Below, in pieces: positions 1-7,268 of a DNA stretch of 64,000 nucleotides. The notes beneath the pieces are model-generated. The model was not told the origin of the DNA. It did not search any database and was given only the letters and a program-made list of their open reading frames with translations. Source of the DNA: Kribbella steppae (lineage in GTDB: Bacteria > Actinomycetota > Actinomycetes > Propionibacteriales > Kribbellaceae). The position numbers and the translations under genes were made by a program. The stretch is from assembly GCF_004342025.1 (NCBI RefSeq), contig NZ_SLWN01000011.1, positions 186,001 through 250,000 on the forward strand, given 5' to 3'. Every line of letters starts with the position of its first letter. The first letter of the stretch is position 1.

Positions 1-669
1 GCAGACCTACAGGTCGCTCCCTGGACCCTGGCGATCCCGGTGAAGCGTACGGCGATCGCGAAGAGCCGGCTCGCTGCGGCCTACCCGCAGCACCGTCCGG
101 AGCTGGCCCGATCCTTCGCTGTCGACACTACTGCGGCCGCATTGGCCTCTCCCCTGGTCCGCGCCGTCCTGGTCGTCACCGACGATCCGGTCGTCGCCGC
201 GGACGTCACCGCGGTGGGTGCACGGGTGGTGCCGGACCTCCCGGCCACGGGCCTCAACGAAGCCCTGCTGCATGGTGCCACTGTCGCCGCTGCCGAGTTC
301 CCGGACCACGGAGTCGTTGCCCTCTCCGCAGATCTCCCGGCCCTACGGCCGGCCGAGCTGACCGCCGTACTGGCTGCCTGTGTAGCACCGCGGTCCTTCG
401 TGATCGACCTTCCCGGGACCGGTACGACGTTGCTCGCGGCGGCTCCCGGGGTTGCACTCGATCCACGGTTCGGCGTGGGTTCCGCACTAGCCCACCAAGC
501 CTCGGGCGCGGTCCCGATCGAGCTTTCCGGCATCGAGTCGGTACGACGTGATGTCGACACGGCGGCCGATCTGGCCCACGCCGTACAACTCGGAGTGGGT
601 CCGGCGACGGCCGACGTGATGTCGCTGGTGCTCGGTGCCGCGACCGGGACCGAGGGTCTAGCCTGCTGA
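1..669 (+). CDS. fbiD: Phosphoenolpyruvate/2-phospho-L-lactate guanylyltransferase (FbiD/CofC), 5' end cut by window edge
   Basis: Nucleotidyltransferase of coenzyme F420 synthesis. It joins GTP to phosphoenolpyruvate (actinobacterial FbiD) or phospholactate (archaeal CofC) to give the activated intermediate used by FbiA. The frame is open from base 1, and PWTLAIPVKRTAIAKSRL precedes the first internal GTG at 40, so the true start lies left of the window and probably only a few residues are missing. The family fingerprint, a PVK...AKSRL nucleotide-binding start, is followed by VVTDDP and LSADLPAL (the DLPAL type metal-site loop). It is followed after one base by a small cold-shock-like gene. 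F420 use fits the deazaflavin oxidoreductase at 34.1 kb and the LLM oxidoreductase at 43.4 kb. Identity is secure; the substrate is inferred from phylum. Confidence 0.88.
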   Translation, partial: ADLQVAPWTLAIPVKRTAIAKSRLAAAYPQHRPELARSFAVDTTAAALASPLVRAVLVVTDDPVVAADVTAVGARVVPDLPATGLNEALLHGATVAAAEFPDHGVVALSADLPALRPAELTAVLAACVAPRSFVIDLPGTGTTLLAAAPGVALDPRFGVGSALAHQASGAVPIELSGIESVRRDVDTAADLAHAVQLGVGPATADVMSLVLGAATGTEGLAC

Positions 670-670
670 T

Positions 671-877
671 ATGCAAGGAACCGTGAGCCGCTACGACACC
701 GAGACCTTCTCCGGCGCGGTACTGACCGACCGAGGTGTCGAACTGCCTTTCACCGTGCACGCCGTCGCCAACACCCCGGTCCGCCATCTGCGCGTCGGGC
801 AGCGGGTCCGGCTGCAAACCACCGGCTCCGGGGCGAATCTGGCCATCACCAAGGTGGACTTCATCACCGAGCTCTGA
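671..877 (+). CDS. Small cold-shock-domain-like protein (68 aa)
   Basis: A 68-residue protein that starts one base after the fbiD stop, so it is probably translationally coupled. The layout GTVSRYDTETFSGAV, then a short beta segment, HAVANTP, and LRVGQRVRLQTT resembles a compact five-strand OB fold of the cold-shock domain (compare GTVKWF... and ...GQRVxF). However, the aromatic RNP1/RNP2 residues of true CspA proteins are mostly absent, so nucleic-acid binding is uncertain. It ends just before a strong hairpin at 903-944. Function unknown; the fold is inferred from pattern only. Confidence 0.65.
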   Translation: MQGTVSRYDTETFSGAVLTDRGVELPFTVHAVANTPVRHLRVGQRVRLQTTGSGANLAITKVDFITEL

Positions 878-902
878 CAGTTGCCCGCAGCACCCTGACA
901 CG

Positions 903-944
903 GCGAAGGCCGGTCATCCCTGGAGTGGGGTGACCGGCCTTCGC
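903..944. terminator. Bidirectional hairpin terminator between converging genes
   Basis: Perfect 14-base arms GCGAAGGCCGGTCA (903-916) and TGACCGGCCTTCGC (931-944) enclose a 14-base loop. It lies between the ends of the fbiD operon (+) and hup (-), so it can end both transcripts. There is no clear T-tract, which is usual in high-GC actinomycetes. Confidence 0.75.
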
Positions 945-972
945 TGATGTTGCGGTGCTGCAGTGCTGAAGG

Positions 973-1545
973 TCAGCGAGAAGCTGCGCGCTTCGCCGGA
1001 GCCTTCTTGGCGGGGGCCTTCTTGGCCGGCGCCTTCTTGGCGACGGTCGCCTTCTTGGCCGGTGCCTTCTTGGCAACGGTCTTGGCCGGGGCCTTCTTGG
1101 CCGGTGCCTTCTTGGCAACGGTCTTGGCCGGGGCCTTCTTGGCCGGAGCCTTCTTGGCAACGGTCTTGGTCGCCGCGGCCTTGGCCGGAGCGGCCTTCTT
1201 CGCCGGAGCGGCCGCCTTGGTGGCGGTCGCGGCCGGCTTCGGCACGACGAGCTTCGGCAGCTTCTTCGCACCGGAGACAACGGCCTTCAGCTCCGCACCC
1301 GCGCGGAACTTCGGAACCACGGTCTTCTTGGCACGCTTGGTCTCACCGGTCCGCGGGTTGCGCACGATGCGCGCGCCACGCTCGATTGCCTCGAAGGCAC
1401 CGAAACCGGTGATGGCGACCTTGCCACCCTTCTTGGTCAGCTCGCGCTCCACGGTGTCGATCACCGATTCCAAAGCGTGCTGGGCCTGGCGGCGGTTTCC
1501 GTCGAAGTGCACTGCGAGCGCTTCGACCAACTGGCTCTTGTTCAC
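973..1545 (-). CDS. hup: HU-family DNA-binding protein with long lysine/alanine-rich tail
   Basis: Nucleoid-associated protein. Residues 1-90 (MNKSQLVEALAVHFDGNRRQA..., GFGAFE, RNPRTGE) form the HU/IHF dimer fold with the DNA-gripping beta arm. Residues ~95-190 are a disordered tail of AKKAPAK units like the mycobacterial HupB/HlpA tail, which resembles eukaryotic histone H1. The GTG start is set by GGAGGGAAGCA just upstream. Part of the tail is coded by a 42-base tandem repeat (see 1061-1174). In M. tuberculosis hupB likewise sits beside leuDC. A single-copy essential gene is expected. Confidence 0.95.
   Translation of the reverse strand: MNKSQLVEALAVHFDGNRRQAQHALESVIDTVERELTKKGGKVAITGFGAFEAIERGARIVRNPRTGETKRAKKTVVPKFRAGAELKAVVSGAKKLPKLVVPKPAATATKAAAPAKKAAPAKAAATKTVAKKAPAKKAPAKTVAKKAPAKKAPAKTVAKKAPAKKATVAKKAPAKKAPAKKAPAKRAASR
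1061..1174 (-). repeat. 42-base tandem repeat inside the hup tail
   Basis: Copies at 1061-1102 and 1103-1144 are identical over 42 bases, followed by a partial third copy from 1145 to about 1174 with two changes. Each codes a 14-residue AKKAPAKTVAKKAP unit. Near-identity at DNA level points to recent slippage or recombination, so copy number may vary between strains. Confidence 0.85.
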
Positions 1546-1596
1546 TGCTTCCCTCCGTGAACGTAGGCGTCGAGCACAGCGCTCGATCTCACAGGA

Positions 1597-1625
1597 ACGT
1601 TATGGACTCAACACGCGGTTCACAA
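1597..1625 (-). promoter_or_regulatory. Candidate hup promoter
   Basis: Read on the minus strand: TTGTGA (1625-1620), a 17-base spacer, then TAACGT (1602-1597), which would start hup mRNA near 1590. A hairpin TCGAGC-5-GCTCGA (1570-1586) would sit in the 5' leader. The -10 match is weak. The rest of the 200-base gap (1546-1745) shows nothing else I can name. Confidence 0.3.
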
Positions 1626-1745
1626 ACACCAACGCGGCAATTCGGCCTTGTTTTGGGCGATTCGTGCCACAATTTGGCCCGATCCGGCCCTTCAGCGGTC
1701 CCGAATCCCCTTCTGAGCAACGAACCGGTGCCCATCCGTGACCGG

Positions 1746-1931
1746 CTAGCGGCCCTTGCCGCGCAGCATTCGCAGCCCCGATTGGGCCGTATCGAGCCCC
1801 CGGGTGATGGCCGAGTCGCCCTTCCTGGCACGCAACTCGGCCGCCACCTTGCCGAGCAGCCAGTCCAGCAACGGTACGGCGATCACCAGCACGGCCCACA
1901 TGATGAGTCGCCGACGCAGGAACAACCACAT
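1746..1931 (-). CDS. Small single-span membrane protein (61 aa)
   Basis: A 61-residue protein with start MWLFLRRRLIMWAVLV, one hydrophobic helix at about residues 9-26 with three arginines on its N side, then a basic soluble tail (GKVAAELRARKGDSAITRGLD...). The ATG at 1931 is preceded by AAGGAGGTGGACAGCT, a very strong ribosome site that settles the start. Located between corA and hup on the same strand. No family recognised; positive-inside rule suggests both ends rich in basic residues face the cytoplasm. Confidence 0.7.
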   Translation of the reverse strand: MWLFLRRRLIMWAVLVIAVPLLDWLLGKVAAELRARKGDSAITRGLDTAQSGLRMLRGKGR

Positions 1932-1957
1932 AGCTGTCCACCTCCTTAGACGGAAGG

Positions 1958-3106
1958 CTACAACCAGCTGAGGCGCTTGAAGATCACGTACAGACCGCCG
2001 CACACCAACCCCATCAGGCCGACGGCGAACGGATAGCCGTACTGCCAGTGCAGTTCCGGCATGTGGTCGAAGTTCATCCCGTAGACGGTGCCGATCAAGG
2101 TCGGTGCGAACAGGATGGCCGCCCACGCGGAGATCTTCTTCACCTCTTCGTTCTGCGCACTGCTGGCGATCGCGAGGCTCTTCATCTCCTCGTTCTGCTG
2201 CTGGGCGACCAGCGTCGCGTTCACGGTCAGGATGTCGCGCAGCAGTTCGCGGAACCCGCCGACCTTCTCCACCACCTCGGTGACGTGGTCGGCGACGTCA
2301 CGCAACGAGCGCTGCAGTTCCTCGTCGATGCCGTACTTCTCGAACCCGCCGCGCAACTGCTCCAGCATGCCGACCAGCGGCCGGGTCGCGCGCTGGAACT
2401 CGATCACCTCACGGGACAGTTCGTAGATGCGCCGGGACACCTTCGGGTCACCGCGGAACACCTCGGTCTCGATCTCGTCGATGTCGTTCTCCAGGCCGGC
2501 GACCACCGGCGCGTACCCGTCGACGACCTTGTCCATGATCGCGTAGAGCACGGCTTCGGTCCCGCGGTTGAGCAACTCGGGATCGCGTTCGACCCGGCGT
2601 CGTACCGCGGCCAGATTGGGCGCCTCGGCATGCCGGACCGTCACCACGAAGTCCGGGCCGACGAACACGTGCACCTCGCCGAACTCGACCTCCTCGGTCG
2701 CGTCCCGGTAGCGGGCGGCCTTCAGGACGACGAACAAGGTGTCGCCGTACCGCTCGAGCTTCGGCCGCTGATGGGCCTGGATGGCGTCCTCGATCGCCAG
2801 CTCGTGCAGGTCGAACTCCTGGGCCAGCGAGGCGAGTTCGCGCCGGTCCGGCCGGTACAGGCCGATCCAGGCCAGGCTCTTCGGCGACTTGTGCAGGACG
2901 CGATAGGTGTCGGCCAGCGAGTCCGGCGACGAGACCCGGCGGCCGTCGCTGTAGATCGCACTGTCGACGACACTGTGCCCGTTGGGCTTCGGAGTGGTGT
3001 CGCGGACCGGCTGCTCGATCGGCTGCTGGACGGTGCGACGGGCGGCGGCACGGTTCGACGGGGTGCGGCTGAAGGCACGAAGCGTGCGCGTGCGCAGGTC
3101 GGACAT
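1958..3106 (-). CDS. corA: CorA family magnesium/cobalt transporter
   Basis: Pentameric Mg2+/Co2+ channel of the inner membrane. 382 residues from the ATG at 3106, chosen because GGAGGACTC lies just upstream; a frame extension to 3145 has no ribosome site. The long soluble N-terminal part (~residues 1-310) leads to two C-terminal membrane helices with the diagnostic YGMNFDHMPEL loop (the GMN motif that forms the pore entrance). The first ~60 residues are an actinobacterial basic extension, rich in R and P. Its 5' leader (3107-3300) can fold into a multi-stem structure (see 3203-3274), so Mg2+-responsive control is possible but unproven. Confidence 0.93.
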   Translation of the reverse strand: MSDLRTRTLRAFSRTPSNRAAARRTVQQPIEQPVRDTTPKPNGHSVVDSAIYSDGRRVSSPDSLADTYRVLHKSPKSLAWIGLYRPDRRELASLAQEFDLHELAIEDAIQAHQRPKLERYGDTLFVVLKAARYRDATEEVEFGEVHVFVGPDFVVTVRHAEAPNLAAVRRRVERDPELLNRGTEAVLYAIMDKVVDGYAPVVAGLENDIDEIETEVFRGDPKVSRRIYELSREVIEFQRATRPLVGMLEQLRGGFEKYGIDEELQRSLRDVADHVTEVVEKVGGFRELLRDILTVNATLVAQQQNEEMKSLAIASSAQNEEVKKISAWAAILFAPTLIGTVYGMNFDHMPELHWQYGYPFAVGLMGLVCGGLYVIFKRLSWL

Positions 3107-3202
3107 GAGTCCTCCAGATGCGGTGTTGCGGGTGTATGTGGGCACACGTCTGCCCGACCCCGCGGCACCCAGGCCGCATCAAGAGAGAAGAAGCGTCAGC
3201 CT

Positions 3203-3274
3203 CTCGAAGGTCGAGCGAGATCGGTATGTCTGGAGGGATCGCTGCTCATGAGCGCCTCACCTCCCAGATCTCGC
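3203..3274 (-). promoter_or_regulatory. Structured RNA leader of corA, class unknown
   Basis: On the minus strand, nested complementarity is clear: outer stem GCGAGATC (3274-3267) with GATCTCGC (3222-3215), inner stem TGGGAGG with CCTCCA (3266-3260 and 3236-3231, one bulge), then the palindrome GCTCATGAGC (3253-3244), followed by a CTCGA/TCGAG hairpin. GGTGAGGC (3261-3254) recalls the GGUGAGGC of the M-box Mg2+ riboswitch, but the other conserved M-box blocks are not found, so I do not call it one. The gap 3107-3348 holds this leader and no gene. Confidence 0.45.
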
Positions 3275-3348
3275 AAGCCTTGTACTGACAACCCCGCAAG
3301 GGTAACACCAGAGTTATCGCCTCGGATGTTCTGTCCGTTACACAAAGG

Positions 3349-3381
3349 TTTCGCCCACCCCCGACGTGGGGATGGGCGAAA
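3349..3381. terminator. Hairpin terminator after leuD
   Basis: TTTCGCCC (3349-3356) pairs with GGGCGAAA (3374-3381), with further CCCC/GGGG pairing inside. It is just past the leuD stop on the minus strand and upstream of the corA leader. Confidence 0.7.
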
Positions 3382-3396
3382 GCTTCGCAGTGTTCG

Positions 3397-3996
3397 CTAC
3401 GCCTTGGCGGGCAACGTGGCCGGCTTGAAGGACGGCCGGGTCGCTTCGTAGGCGGAGATATCGGCCTCGTGCGACAGGGTGATACCGACGTCGTCGAGAC
3501 CGTTCAGCAGCCGGTAACGCGTGTAGTCGTCGATGTCGAACGGCGCGGAGACGTCACCGGCCGAGATCGTCTTGTTCTCCAGGTCCACCGTGACCTTGGT
3601 GTCCGGGTCGGCCTCGATCGTGGCCCACAACTGCTCCACGACCTCCTGTGTCACCAGGGCCGCGAGCAGTCCGGCCTTGCCCGAGTTACCGCGGAAGATG
3701 TCGCCGAAGCGCGACGACACCACGACCCGGAACCCGTAGTCGAGCAACGCCCAGACCGCGTGCTCCCGCGACGATCCGGTGCCGAAGTCGGGACCGGCGA
3801 CGAGCACCGAGACACCGGCGTAGTCAGGCTGGTTGAGGACGAACTCGGGGTCGTTGCGCCAGGCCGCGAACAGCCCGTCCTCGAACCCGGTCCGGGTGAC
3901 CCGCTTCAGGTAGACGGCCGGGATGATCTGGTCGGTGTCGACATTGCTGCGGCGCAGCGGAGCCGCCGTACCGATGTGCTGGGTGAAGGCGTCCAT
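3397..3996 (-). CDS. leuD: 3-isopropylmalate dehydratase small subunit
   Basis: Small subunit of isopropylmalate isomerase (leucine synthesis, 2- to 3-isopropylmalate). 199 residues, normal for bacterial LeuD. It shows the swivelling aconitase-C domain with RSNVDTDQIIPAVYLK near the start and GPDFGTGSSREHAVWAL, the substrate-binding GSSREH loop. ATG 3996 follows GAGGAGCAGAGGAATC. Lies 14 bases after leuC in one operon; a terminator follows. Confidence 0.97.
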   Translation of the reverse strand: MDAFTQHIGTAAPLRRSNVDTDQIIPAVYLKRVTRTGFEDGLFAAWRNDPEFVLNQPDYAGVSVLVAGPDFGTGSSREHAVWALLDYGFRVVVSSRFGDIFRGNSGKAGLLAALVTQEVVEQLWATIEADPDTKVTVDLENKTISAGDVSAPFDIDDYTRYRLLNGLDDVGITLSHEADISAYEATRPSFKPATLPAKA

Positions 3997-4010
3997 GATT
4001 CCTCTGCTCC

Positions 4011-5441
4011 TCAGACATTCTCGGGTACGGCGACGTCCAGCGGCTGCAGGTCCGCCGGGGCCGCGAGAGTTCCGGTGACTGCGGTCGCGGCGGCGACCAG
4101 CGGCGAGACCAGGTGGGTGCGACCGCCCTTGCCCTGACGGCCTTCGAAGTTCCGGTTCGAGGTGGAGGCGCTGCGCTCACCCGGGGCCAGCTGGTCCGGG
4201 TTCATGCCCAGGCACATCGAGCAGCCCGCGCCGCGCCACTCGGCACCGGCGGCCTTGAAGATCTGGTCGAGACCCTCGGCCTCAGCCTGCAGGCGGACCC
4301 GGCCGGAGCCGGGGACCACGAGCATCCTGGTGCCCTCGGCAACCTTCCGGCCGGCCAGCACACCGGCGGCGGCCCGCAGGTCCTCGATCCGGCCGTTGGT
4401 GCAGGAACCCAGGAAGACCGTGTCCACGTGGATCTCGCGCATCGGCGTACCGGCCGTCAGGCCCATGTACTCCAGCGCGCGCTCGGCCGCGACCTTGTCG
4501 TTCTCGTTGTCGAAGTCGTCCGGCGACGGCACGGCCTCCGACAGCGGGATGCCCTGACCCGGGTTCGTGCCCCAGGTGACGAACGGGGCGATGTCCTCGG
4601 CGCGCAGCACGACCTCGCGGTCGAAGGTGGCGTCCTCGTCGGTGGCCAGGCTCTTCCAGTACTCGACCGCGGCCTCCCAGTCGACACCCTGCGGTGCGTG
4701 CGGCTTGTCCTGCAGATAGGAGAACGTGGTCTCGTCCGGCGCGATCATGCCGGCCTTGGCGCCCCACTCGATCGACATGTTGCAGATCGTCATCCGGGCT
4801 TCCATGCTCAGCGCCCGGATCGCCTCGCCGCGGTACTCGACGATGTAGCCCTGGCCGCCGCCGGTGCCGACCTGCGCGATCAGCGCCAGCACCAGGTCCT
4901 TGGCCGAGACACCGTCGGGCAGGACACCGTCGACGGTGACGGCCATCGTCTTCGGCCGGGCCTGCATCAGCGTCTGGGTCGCCAGCACGTGCTCGACCTC
5001 GCTGGTACCGATGCCGAAAGCAATCGCGCCGAAGGCGCCGTGGGTGGAGGTGTGGCTGTCACCGCAGACCACGGTCATACCGGGCTGGGTCAGGCCGAGC
5101 TGCGGGCCGATCACGTGGACGACACCCTGGTCCGGGTCGCCCAGGGTATGGATCCGGATGCCGAATTCCTCGGCGTTCTTCCGCAGTGTGTCCACCTGGG
5201 TCCGCGACACCGGGTCGGCGATCGGCTGGTCCACGTCGAGGGTCGGGACGTTGTGGTCCTCGGTGGCGATGGTCAGGTCCGGGCGCCGTACCGGACGGCC
5301 GGCCAGGCGGAGTCCGTCGAAGGCCTGTGGACTGGTCACCTCGTGCACCAGGTGGAGGTCGATGTAGAGGAGGTCGGGCTCTCCGTCGGCATGGCGCACG
5401 ACGTGCGCATCCCAGACCTTTTCCGACAACGTCCTACCCAT
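4011..5441 (-). CDS. leuC: 3-isopropylmalate dehydratase large subunit
   Basis: Catalytic [4Fe-4S] subunit of isopropylmalate isomerase, 476 residues, standard length. The cluster cysteines are visible in FLGSCTNGR and in GCSMCLGMNPD near the C-terminus. VCGDSHTSTHGAFGAIAFGIGTSEVEHV is the aconitase-family signature. ATG 5441 is preceded by AAAGGAGAAG. Transcribed with leuD and divergent from the IclR gene; the shared 133-base control region carries a dyad at 5551-5574 that probably governs both. Confidence 0.97.
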   Translation of the reverse strand: MGRTLSEKVWDAHVVRHADGEPDLLYIDLHLVHEVTSPQAFDGLRLAGRPVRRPDLTIATEDHNVPTLDVDQPIADPVSRTQVDTLRKNAEEFGIRIHTLGDPDQGVVHVIGPQLGLTQPGMTVVCGDSHTSTHGAFGAIAFGIGTSEVEHVLATQTLMQARPKTMAVTVDGVLPDGVSAKDLVLALIAQVGTGGGQGYIVEYRGEAIRALSMEARMTICNMSIEWGAKAGMIAPDETTFSYLQDKPHAPQGVDWEAAVEYWKSLATDEDATFDREVVLRAEDIAPFVTWGTNPGQGIPLSEAVPSPDDFDNENDKVAAERALEYMGLTAGTPMREIHVDTVFLGSCTNGRIEDLRAAAGVLAGRKVAEGTRMLVVPGSGRVRLQAEAEGLDQIFKAAGAEWRGAGCSMCLGMNPDQLAPGERSASTSNRNFEGRQGKGGRTHLVSPLVAAATAVTGTLAAPADLQPLDVAVPENV

Positions 5442-5550
5442 CAGACTTCTCCTTTGAGGTATGTGGTGAGGTGCCTATCGCTCACAGTGCTCCGGCTGCG
5501 TCTTTCGTAGCGTGCTCCGCACTGGGTCACGAATGCGACTTGCGTTCCAC

Positions 5551-5574
5551 GATTCGAGACGGCAATATCGTCTC
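5551..5574. promoter_or_regulatory. Operator-like dyad between leuC and ndgR
   Basis: GAGACG (5556-5561) and CGTCTC (5569-5574) are perfect inverted arms with a 7-base spacer ending right at the ndgR ATG (5575). The flanking GATTCGAGACG (5551-5561) recurs exactly, on the minus strand, upstream of the cimA leader (23195-23205). NdgR/LtbR-type IclR proteins are known to bind at leuCD in actinobacteria, so this is the natural candidate site. TTGCGT (5540-5545) could be a -35 element, making ndgR mRNA leaderless; this is weak. Confidence 0.55.
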
Positions 5575-6294
5575 ATGGACAACTCTAGCGGAGTCGGCGT
5601 TCTCGACAAAGCAGCCCTCGTTCTGTCCGCGCTCGAGTCCGGGCCGGCGACCCTGGCCGGACTGGTCGCGGCCACCGGACTGGCCCGCCCGACCGCACAC
5701 CGGCTGGCGGTGGCGCTCGAGCACCACCGGCTGGTCGGCCGGGACATGCAGGGACGGTTCGTGCTCGGTCCGCGACTCAGCGAGTTGGCCTCGGCAGCCG
5801 GTGAGGACCGGCTGCTGGCGACCGCGGGCCCTGTGCTGGCGCGACTGCGCGACATCACGGGTGAGTCGGCGCAGCTGTTCCGCCGGCAGGGTGAGTACCG
5901 CGTCTGTGTCGCGGCCGCGGAGCGCCCGTCCGGTCTGCGCGACACGGTTCCGGTCGGCAGCCAGCTGACCATGGCGGCCGGGTCGGCTGCTCAAATACTG
6001 CTTGCCTGGGAGGACCCGGAGCGGATGCACCGCGGTCTCCACAACGCGACCTTCAACGCTGCCGCGCTGGCCGGCGTACGGCGTCGTGGCTGGGCCCACT
6101 CGGTCGGCGAACGCGAACAGGGTGTCGCCTCCGTCTCGGCCCCGGTCCGCTCCCCCAGCGGCAAGGTGATCGCCGCCGTCTCCGTCTCCGGCCCGATCGA
6201 ACGGCTCTCCCGCCAGCCCGGCCGCATGCACGCCCCCGCTGTCATGGCCGCCGCCGAGCGCCTCTCCGAAGCCCTCCGCCGCGCCTCCGAGTAA
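5575..6294 (+). CDS. ndgR: IclR-family regulator of branched-chain amino acid synthesis (NdgR/LtbR type)
   Basis: 239 residues. N-terminal winged helix-turn-helix (about residues 8-75: LDKAALVLSALESGPATLAGLVAATGLARPTAHRLAVALE) and a C-terminal IclR effector domain. Divergent from leuCD, exactly the position of NdgR (Streptomyces), LtbR (Corynebacterium) and Rv2989. Start ATG 5575 (MDNSSGVGVLDKAA) matches the N-terminus of the family; no Shine-Dalgarno is visible, so the message may be leaderless. Likely a repressor/activator of leuCD and itself through the adjacent dyad. Confidence 0.88.
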   Translation: MDNSSGVGVLDKAALVLSALESGPATLAGLVAATGLARPTAHRLAVALEHHRLVGRDMQGRFVLGPRLSELASAAGEDRLLATAGPVLARLRDITGESAQLFRRQGEYRVCVAAAERPSGLRDTVPVGSQLTMAAGSAAQILLAWEDPERMHRGLHNATFNAAALAGVRRRGWAHSVGEREQGVASVSAPVRSPSGKVIAAVSVSGPIERLSRQPGRMHAPAVMAAAERLSEALRRASE

Positions 6295-6807
6295 CTACAG
6301 AGGCCAGACCTGACCAGTGCCGCTGTCGATCAGCGCGGCATGGTCAGCAGTCGTCTCGAGCGGCAGCACGTCGTACACGGCCGCCGCCAGGATCGGCAAT
6401 GCGACCAGTGGGACGCGAGGTGCGAGGGTGCAGTGTGGCACCCAGCGACCAGGTTGGTAATGCCTGTGCAGATCAGCGCCCGTCCCGGTGACCGCCGTGA
6501 CCACTTGCTGCTGACGTTCCAGCACCTCCGCGCCGACCGCCGGGACCAGCCACGCCCGACCACGCCGGAACGTTCCGAGCGCATCGAAGTACAAACTGAC
6601 AGGCCCGTCGTCCATCAGTGGCTGAGCGGCCTTCATCACCTTGTCGTGATCCCACTCCCGCAGCACCGCGAGGGACAGGTGCGGCACGTGCCGGCCGTGC
6701 GTGTGCGACATCAGCGTCGGTACGCCGAGATCCTCCAACCGGTCCCACAGTCCCCGAAGGATCCGGTCGGAGCGGCGGTCGAACAGGAGGCACACGGCGA
6801 GCGCCAT
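6295..6807 (-). CDS. 2'-5' RNA ligase / 2H phosphoesterase family protein
   Basis: 170 residues. Two HxT/SL tetrapeptides, PHLSLAV near residue 40 and PHCTLAP near residue 127, mark the 2H phosphoesterase fold (ThpR/LigT-like), which acts on 2',3'-cyclic or 2'-5' phosphodiester bonds in RNA or nucleotides. Converges directly on ndgR: its stop abuts the ndgR stop with no gap. The RNA substrate is unknown. Confidence 0.82.
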   Translation of the reverse strand: MALAVCLLFDRRSDRILRGLWDRLEDLGVPTLMSHTHGRHVPHLSLAVLREWDHDKVMKAAQPLMDDGPVSLYFDALGTFRRGRAWLVPAVGAEVLERQQQVVTAVTGTGADLHRHYQPGRWVPHCTLAPRVPLVALPILAAAVYDVLPLETTADHAALIDSGTGQVWPL

Positions 6808-6885
6808 AGCGGCACAGTACGCCGGGGCGGTTGTGCGCCCTGAAGGCGGTGGTGGCGGACTGAGAGTTGGTTGAGCGGGAACAGA

Positions 6886-6917
6886 CGAAGGCCCGGACCG
6901 TGAGGTCCGGGCCTTCG
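6886..6917. terminator. Terminator after the tRNA pair
   Basis: CGAAGGCCCGGACC (6886-6899) pairs perfectly with GGTCCGGGCCTTCG (6904-6917) around GTGA. It sits 11 bases past the 3' end of the minus-strand tRNA-Glu and so ends the tRNA transcript. Confidence 0.8.
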
Positions 6918-6928
6918 TGTTTCTCTGG

Positions 6929-7001
6929 TAGCCCCGACGGGATTCGAACCCGCGCTACCGCCTTGAGAGGGCGGCGTGCTAGGCCGCTACACAACGGGGC
7001 C
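6929..7001 (-). tRNA. tRNA-Glu (CTC anticodon)
   Basis: 73 nt on the minus strand. Acceptor arm GGCCCCG/CGGGGCU (first pair G-U), D arm TGTAGCGGCCTAGCACGC, anticodon loop CCTCTCAAGG reading GAG, T arm GCGGGTTCGAATCCCGT, discriminator A. No CCA is encoded at the 3' end (CC follows). Confidence 0.95.
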
Positions 7002-7079
7002 AGAGGGTTGTCGACCGGTCCTTGCGGGCCGGGCAACGAGGTTGAACTCTACCGATTTCCATCGGTGCGGTCCAATCCG

Positions 7080-7151
7080 CTGGGGTACTAGGACTCGAAC
7101 CTAGACTAACTGAACCAGAATCAGACGGGCTGCCAATTACCCCATACCCCA
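7080..7151 (-). tRNA. tRNA-Gln (CTG anticodon)
   Basis: 72 nt, minus strand. Acceptor TGGGGTA/TACCCCA, anticodon stem-loop CTGATTCTGGTTCAG with CTG in the loop, T arm CTAGGTTCGAGTCCTAG, discriminator G. Same transcript as tRNA-Glu. Both amino acids matter to neighbours here: gltX charges tRNA-Glu, and gatCAB (46-49 kb) amidates Glu-tRNA-Gln in organisms without GlnRS. Confidence 0.95.
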
Positions 7152-7268
7152 AAGGCATTTCACTGCCGTTGTGAGCTTGTCTCCGCCCTCACAACCTGGC
7201 TCGAAGAGAGTACCCGAGCAAGGGGCCGGACACCAAAACGGGGTCCCCGTGCCGCGTTGTCACTCCCG

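Noticed and set aside
1061..1174. 42-base repeats as CRISPR or mobile repeat
   Set aside because: They are in frame within the hup tail, with no spacers.
3203..3274. M-box (Mg2+) riboswitch before corA
   Set aside because: GGTGAGGC is present but the AGAAAUGUC/GAGACGCC and 3' blocks are missing; reported as unclassified instead.
2048..3451. 467-codon open frame antisense to corA
   Set aside because: High-GC shadow: no ribosome site, reads the reverse of conserved CorA, R/H/G-rich product without a family.
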